Shown here: positions 59,700 to 64,000 of the stretch, piece by piece | How positions within the stretch are numbered: the first letter of the stretch is position 1 | Layout: the number at the start of each line of letters is the position of its first letter | Source: Sipunculus nudus | Lineage: Eukaryota; Annelida; Sipuncula; Golfingiida; Sipunculidae | Length of the DNA stretch: 64,000 bases | Assembly: GCA_026874595.1 (NCBI GenBank) | Contig: CM049314.1 | Coordinates: forward strand, 8,918,729-8,982,728 | Direction of reading: 5' to 3' | Notes under the pieces: model-generated | What the model saw: the letters and a program-made list of their open reading frames with translations, nothing else | What the model was told of the DNA's origin: nothing | Database searches by the model: none | Made by a program: the position numbers and the translations under genes

Positions 59700-62155
59700 T
59701 ATTGTTCAGTTTTGTATGCCTGTTTGTTTGTCTGTCTGTCTGTGTGCCTGCACTCTACATGCTGAAATATTCCTGCGATTGCTTTGAAACTTATGTAGAT
59801 ATTATATAACCATTCTGAAACGAAACCTATTGTTTTTGGTCATAAATGGTCAAAGGGAAGGGTCATCAAGAGCCCTAAAAATAGCTTTTTGCTTCATAAC
59901 TTTGTTAGGAATGATCTTAGCTGCACAAACTTTAGCTCATTTTATTCATGATTGTACGGCCTTTAACTTTGATGGAAAAAACTGCCTAATTTAGCTGTAT
60001 CAGGGTTACACATTTTTGGGAAAAATTAAATGATTTTAAAATGTTACTGCTGTTTTTGTAATTTAGTTATTTGTAGAGCTTGAGATGTCTAGATTTTGCA
60101 TTATGTATACAAATATTGATGTTGCACGATTTTATTGTAAGAGTCCGGAAATGACCACCAGTGAGCGCTATAGGCAATTTGTTTTCAAGATTCCAGCGAA
60201 TGATGCCCTAGAGCCTCTAATTATAAAGTAAGCACTTCAAAACTTATACATTATATGTTATACTTTTATATCACAAAACTGATTTTTCATTTTTAAAATA
60301 ACCACAGGAGGGCGCTGTGGCTAAAAATACACTATATCATTTTTGTCCAATAGCTTCAAAACTATAAACAATATCACAACTTTTAACACAAGATCTAAAA
60401 CTAGTATCCATTGAATTATTCCTGCGTTCGCTTAACCTCATTCTGAGGTTACCATGGTGACCTATTAGGGTAAAATACTCTGCATTTTCATCTTTACTTT
60501 TGTAACTTTTTCATTTTAGAGCTAGAGTGGTTTAGTTTTTGGCAGAATGTAGACTTATATATTGGTGTTACCCGATTTCAAGTGTCGAGAAATGACAACC
60601 AGGGGGCGCTGAAGGAGATTTTTGTAAGTTACACAGAAATGTCTCGTAATAAGTTTTTCAATTTTTTAAAATTTAGCCACCAAGGTGCGCTGTGCCTTAA
60701 CCACTTCAACATATCATTTTTCTCCCATAGTTTAAAAACTATAAATAATGATACAACTTTTATTACAGGACCTGAAACTAGGATCCATTGAATTATTCCT
60801 GCGTTCGTTTTATCTCATTCTGAGGTTACCATGGTGACTCATTTTAGGGTAAAATACTTTGCATTTTCATCTTTACTTTTGTAACTTTTTCATTTTAGAG
60901 CTAGAGTGGTTTAGATTTTGGCAGAATGTATACTTATATATTATACCCAATTTCAAGTGTCGAGAAATGACAACCAGGGGGCGCTGAAGGAGATTTTTGT
61001 AAGTTACACAGAAATGTCTCGTAATAAGTTTTTCAATTTTTTAAAATTTAGTCACCAAGGTGCGCTGTGGCTGAACCACTTCAACATATAATTTTTCTCC
61101 CATAGTTTAAAAGGTATAAATAATGATACAACTTTATTACAGGATTTGAAACTAGGATCATTGGGCTTAACTTTACCTATTTCTGCAGTTATCATGGTGA
61201 CCTGTTTTAAAGTAAAAGTCTTGGCAATTTTATCTTTACTTTTGTAAGTATTTCATTTTTAAATCTTAAAAGTCTAGTTTTTCAATATATAGTATAATTA
61301 GTATTACATGATTTTATTTCAAGTATTCAAAAGTGACCGCCAGGGGGCGCTTTAGTCGATTTATGCATAATTTTTTTTCAAGGCCCCAATTTTGAAGTTA
61401 TTACTTTTAAACTCATACATTATGTTAAGCAGTCTCGTTCCCTGTCTTCCTGTTCCTCTGTCTGTCTGTTATATTTCTTCTTCCGGCAAGCGCTCGACCT
61501 ATGGTCGTCTAGTTTCTTTGTCTGTTTGTTTCACCTGTACAGGCCACAGTTTTGAACAAATTGCTTTGAAAACTATACAGTTAGTATATAATCGACCAGA
61601 ACAGAAGCCAAATTTTGTGTCATAATCGGTTAAAGGTCAATTCAGGGTCATTGACACCCTTCATAATGGATTATTTCTCCCTAACTTTGTGAAGAAAACT
61701 CGTAGCCACATTAAGTTTAGTTATTTTTTGGTCATAAAATGGCCTTTCACCTGTTGCATTACTGCTAAGTCTGACGTTACCATGATTACGTAATTTTAAA
61801 AGAAATTATGTAATTTCAAATTAAAAAAATATGTTTGTATCGTTGGCATTTATAAAAGGTAGAGAGGTCTTTTTTTGCATTATGTAGAGTTTAATTGATA
61901 TTGCTCGATTTTCTTTAGGGTTTTGAAACTGGCCACCAGAGGGTTCTGTGCACCTCCTTCCAGGATTTCATTAATGATGACCTAGGGACCCTAATTTAGA
62001 AGTAATCGCTCCAAATCTGATACATAATATGTTAAATAAAAATACATCGAAACAATTTTTTCATTGAGGAGGCTCTGCAGCTTAAACTCTTCAAAAAATG
62101 ATTTTTGTCTTATAGCTTCTTAACTATAAATAATATCACAACTTTTATAAGATAT
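59700..62155. mobile_element. Degenerate tandem-unit element with CTCF-like motifs
   Basis: The core contains near-identical units starting at 60406, 60783 and 61157 (period about 375 bp) with the shared phrases ttattcctgcgttcg, tgaggttaccatggtgac, tttgtaactttttcatttta, gagctagagtggttta and cagggggcgctg. The flanks (59720-60400, 61420-62155) carry more diverged units and ctgtctgtctgt openings. No transposase. The last gene-like frame (60582-60791) is inside a unit and not a gene. Confidence 0.75.
60406..61156. repeat. Two almost identical 374-377 bp tandem units
   Basis: Unit 1 is 60406-60782 and unit 2 is 60783-61156. They differ mainly by small indels, much closer than the flanking units. 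This points to a recent local duplication or homogenisation. Confidence 0.85.
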
Positions 62156-64000
62156 TGCGACGATCATAGAGTTTCAGTAATTAATGAAACGTCTGGTAAA
62201 TAGACAGATATAACAAATTTCTTCTAACAATTAGAAGAGACGAAGGAATGATATAGTAGAAGCAGATTGCCTTGGCATAACGTTCCATTTGATACACTGT
62301 TGCTCAGTTACTATGATAATGCATATATATATATATATATATATATATACCGGGTGCATACAAAAGCCGACCGAACCTTCTCGCTAGTGGTGCGGATCTT
62401 AATGGATTGGGTTCCAATCCGTGATTAGCCCATACCCCCCCCCCCCCCCCAATTTAAAATGTTTACTTGTATAAATTTGTGTGTGTATAATTGGATAATA
62501 TCATTTGCCTATGGATCGGTTTTACTTAGGCCAGGTATATCTCTTCTTCCCAAATGGATCACAAACAGGATGTAAAAGAGTGTTAAGAAAAAAAAAATTG
62601 GACAGTATTATATATTCCATGCTTGCTGTGATTTATTTGTTGACACATCGATGACGGCAAGTAAAGTTTTGGTAATGTTTACTTGTTTATCTTCATCAAC
62701 ACTGCTGACGTTTAACGATACCAAGAGTTAAATGGGAATCAAATGGAATAATCTCTGGACAGCATAAAATACAGCCATTTTATATGTTGATATAGTTCTC
62801 CCAAAGTAAACCTACTACTGACACCATTTCAAAGTAAATGAGTTGGTACATAAAGGATACCATAATTATATGTGTGTATGGGACGTCTGTGGAGAATTAT
62901 GGCACTAATCTTATGTTCTTATTTCGTAGGAAGACAGTGTAGATCACAATCTTTCCAAGAGGGCACTTTTCTCCACTTAGTGAAACTTGTTATTTATACA
63001 CTTCAACCAATACAGCACAAACACTAAATAATGATATTACTGGGCAAAATACACAGATAAACCACATAGAGCAACACATGAAGGTATGCTGGAGGGAACC
63101 CATTTACGTGTGTCTCTAATATTATTTATAATTTTTCAGTATTGATCACAAAGTGTGATTAAGATATTGTTTACCCAAAAATCTATATGGACAAAAAAGT
63201 ACAACACAATTATAATGTTAAAGGTGTGTATTAGATATATGTACTGATTATTTACCTATAATCTTTGATACCATTCATGAAATAAATCTCAACATAAAAC
63301 CGATATGACCTACGAAAGATATTGAATTTTATAAAGCTAGCCGAAAATCTTTATATTTCCATTTAACAAAATAAATATTTTGTTGAATTTTCCTTAAATT
63401 ATATCCTAGATATTAATGATTTTATTCATAAATAAAACTTCATTGTTATACCATGCACGTTATTTTGAGTAGTAAAGGAATTAAGCATAGAGAGAAGCCC
63501 TATGATATTAAAAAAGCTCAATTAAAAAATTAATGAATAAATATGGTCGTTGCTTGATTTAATTTCTGGTTGATAAATATCGATCTTTATTTTAGACGAA
63601 TGATTTACTTAAGCCCCTAAAACTTTTGTTTCGTTACCGTATATATAAATACACCTAGGTTTTATCACAATTGTGTTTAACATTACTTGAATATCCATTG
63701 GATATATCCAACGAAGAATCCAAAATTAAACAAAACAAATAGAAATTAACATAATGGAAGCCTGCGTTTTGGTCAATCTAACATAAAGTGACAATTAGTC
63801 ATTGTTACTCATATTGCAATGAACCTGCAAACTTGGACCGTCTCCTGAAGTTTATGCATTTTTTCACCATTTTTGTTATTATTTTTATTCCATTAATTTT
63901 TTTATAAACCTCAGTGACTGTGTATGCAAAGCAGCTACCTAATATTGATTGATAATTCTGATATTCAAAATGGTGGTTCACCGACATGACTTGCTGAAAA
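61157..64000. other. End of window
   Basis: After the degenerate units come a (TA)n array at 62322-62350, a C run at 62437-62450 and AT-rich sequence without exon support. A 60-codon minus frame at 63805-63987 is within chance. Confidence 0.5.

Noticed and set aside
62380-62425. Possible second tRNA-like block (ctagtggtgcgg ... ggttccaatcc)
   Set aside because: The distance between the would-be box A and box B is too short for a tRNA or SINE promoter.

Overview
The window looks like AT-rich, repeat-rich animal DNA, most likely from a bivalve or another mollusc. This is an inference. The support is: long (TA)n arrays, a decayed CR1/Jockey-type non-LTR retrotransposon, many short DNA elements, and tandem-repeat elements whose ends read like repeats I associate with bivalve genomes. 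No open frame exceeds about 125 codons. Coding sequence therefore appears only as small exons between good splice sites, and most frames over 60 codons are chance or come from simple repeats. No rRNA, complete tRNA, CRISPR array or bacterial-type operon was seen.

Region by region. (1) 1.5-7.8 kb, plus strand: the 3' half of a gene made of about ten mini-exons of 39-95 nt. Nine internal exons are multiples of three and all use phase-1 junctions. Several carry Tyr motifs in an acidic Ser/Thr context, one is a Gly-X-Y (collagen-like) cassette, and two 81-nt exons are clear paralogues. The best reading is a receptor-type cytoplasmic tail built from interchangeable cassettes; the protein family is not recognised. 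(2) 8.8-11.5 kb: a degenerate 150-bp-repeat element, then a GC-rich minisatellite element. A second copy of the minisatellite element lies inverted at 18.3-19.2 kb. (3) 20-30 kb and 32.4-38.7 kb: two diverged copies (A and B) of a segmental duplication. Copy A has minus-strand exons, one resembling the end of a VWA5A-type von Willebrand A domain. Copy B has lost an acceptor, shifted the frame and deleted a neighbouring exon. The retrotransposon remnant (30.4-31.9 kb) lies between them. (4) 47.8-48.5 kb and 55.5-57.6 kb: a second duplicated pair (C and D). D is interrupted by a 1.4-kb TTAA-type (piggyBac-like) element, and C preserves the empty site. (5) 48.7-49.1 kb: a 330-nt phase-1 exon coding five 17-residue repeats. 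(6) 51.7-53.5 kb: a second 150-bp-repeat array. (7) 59.8-62.1 kb: roughly 375-bp tandem units, each carrying motifs close to the CTCF core consensus.

The likely genes are a plus-strand family or families of phase-1 mini-exon genes and a minus-strand VWA5A-like gene with a decayed duplicate. No gene is complete here, and no functional cooperation between them can be claimed from the sequence.
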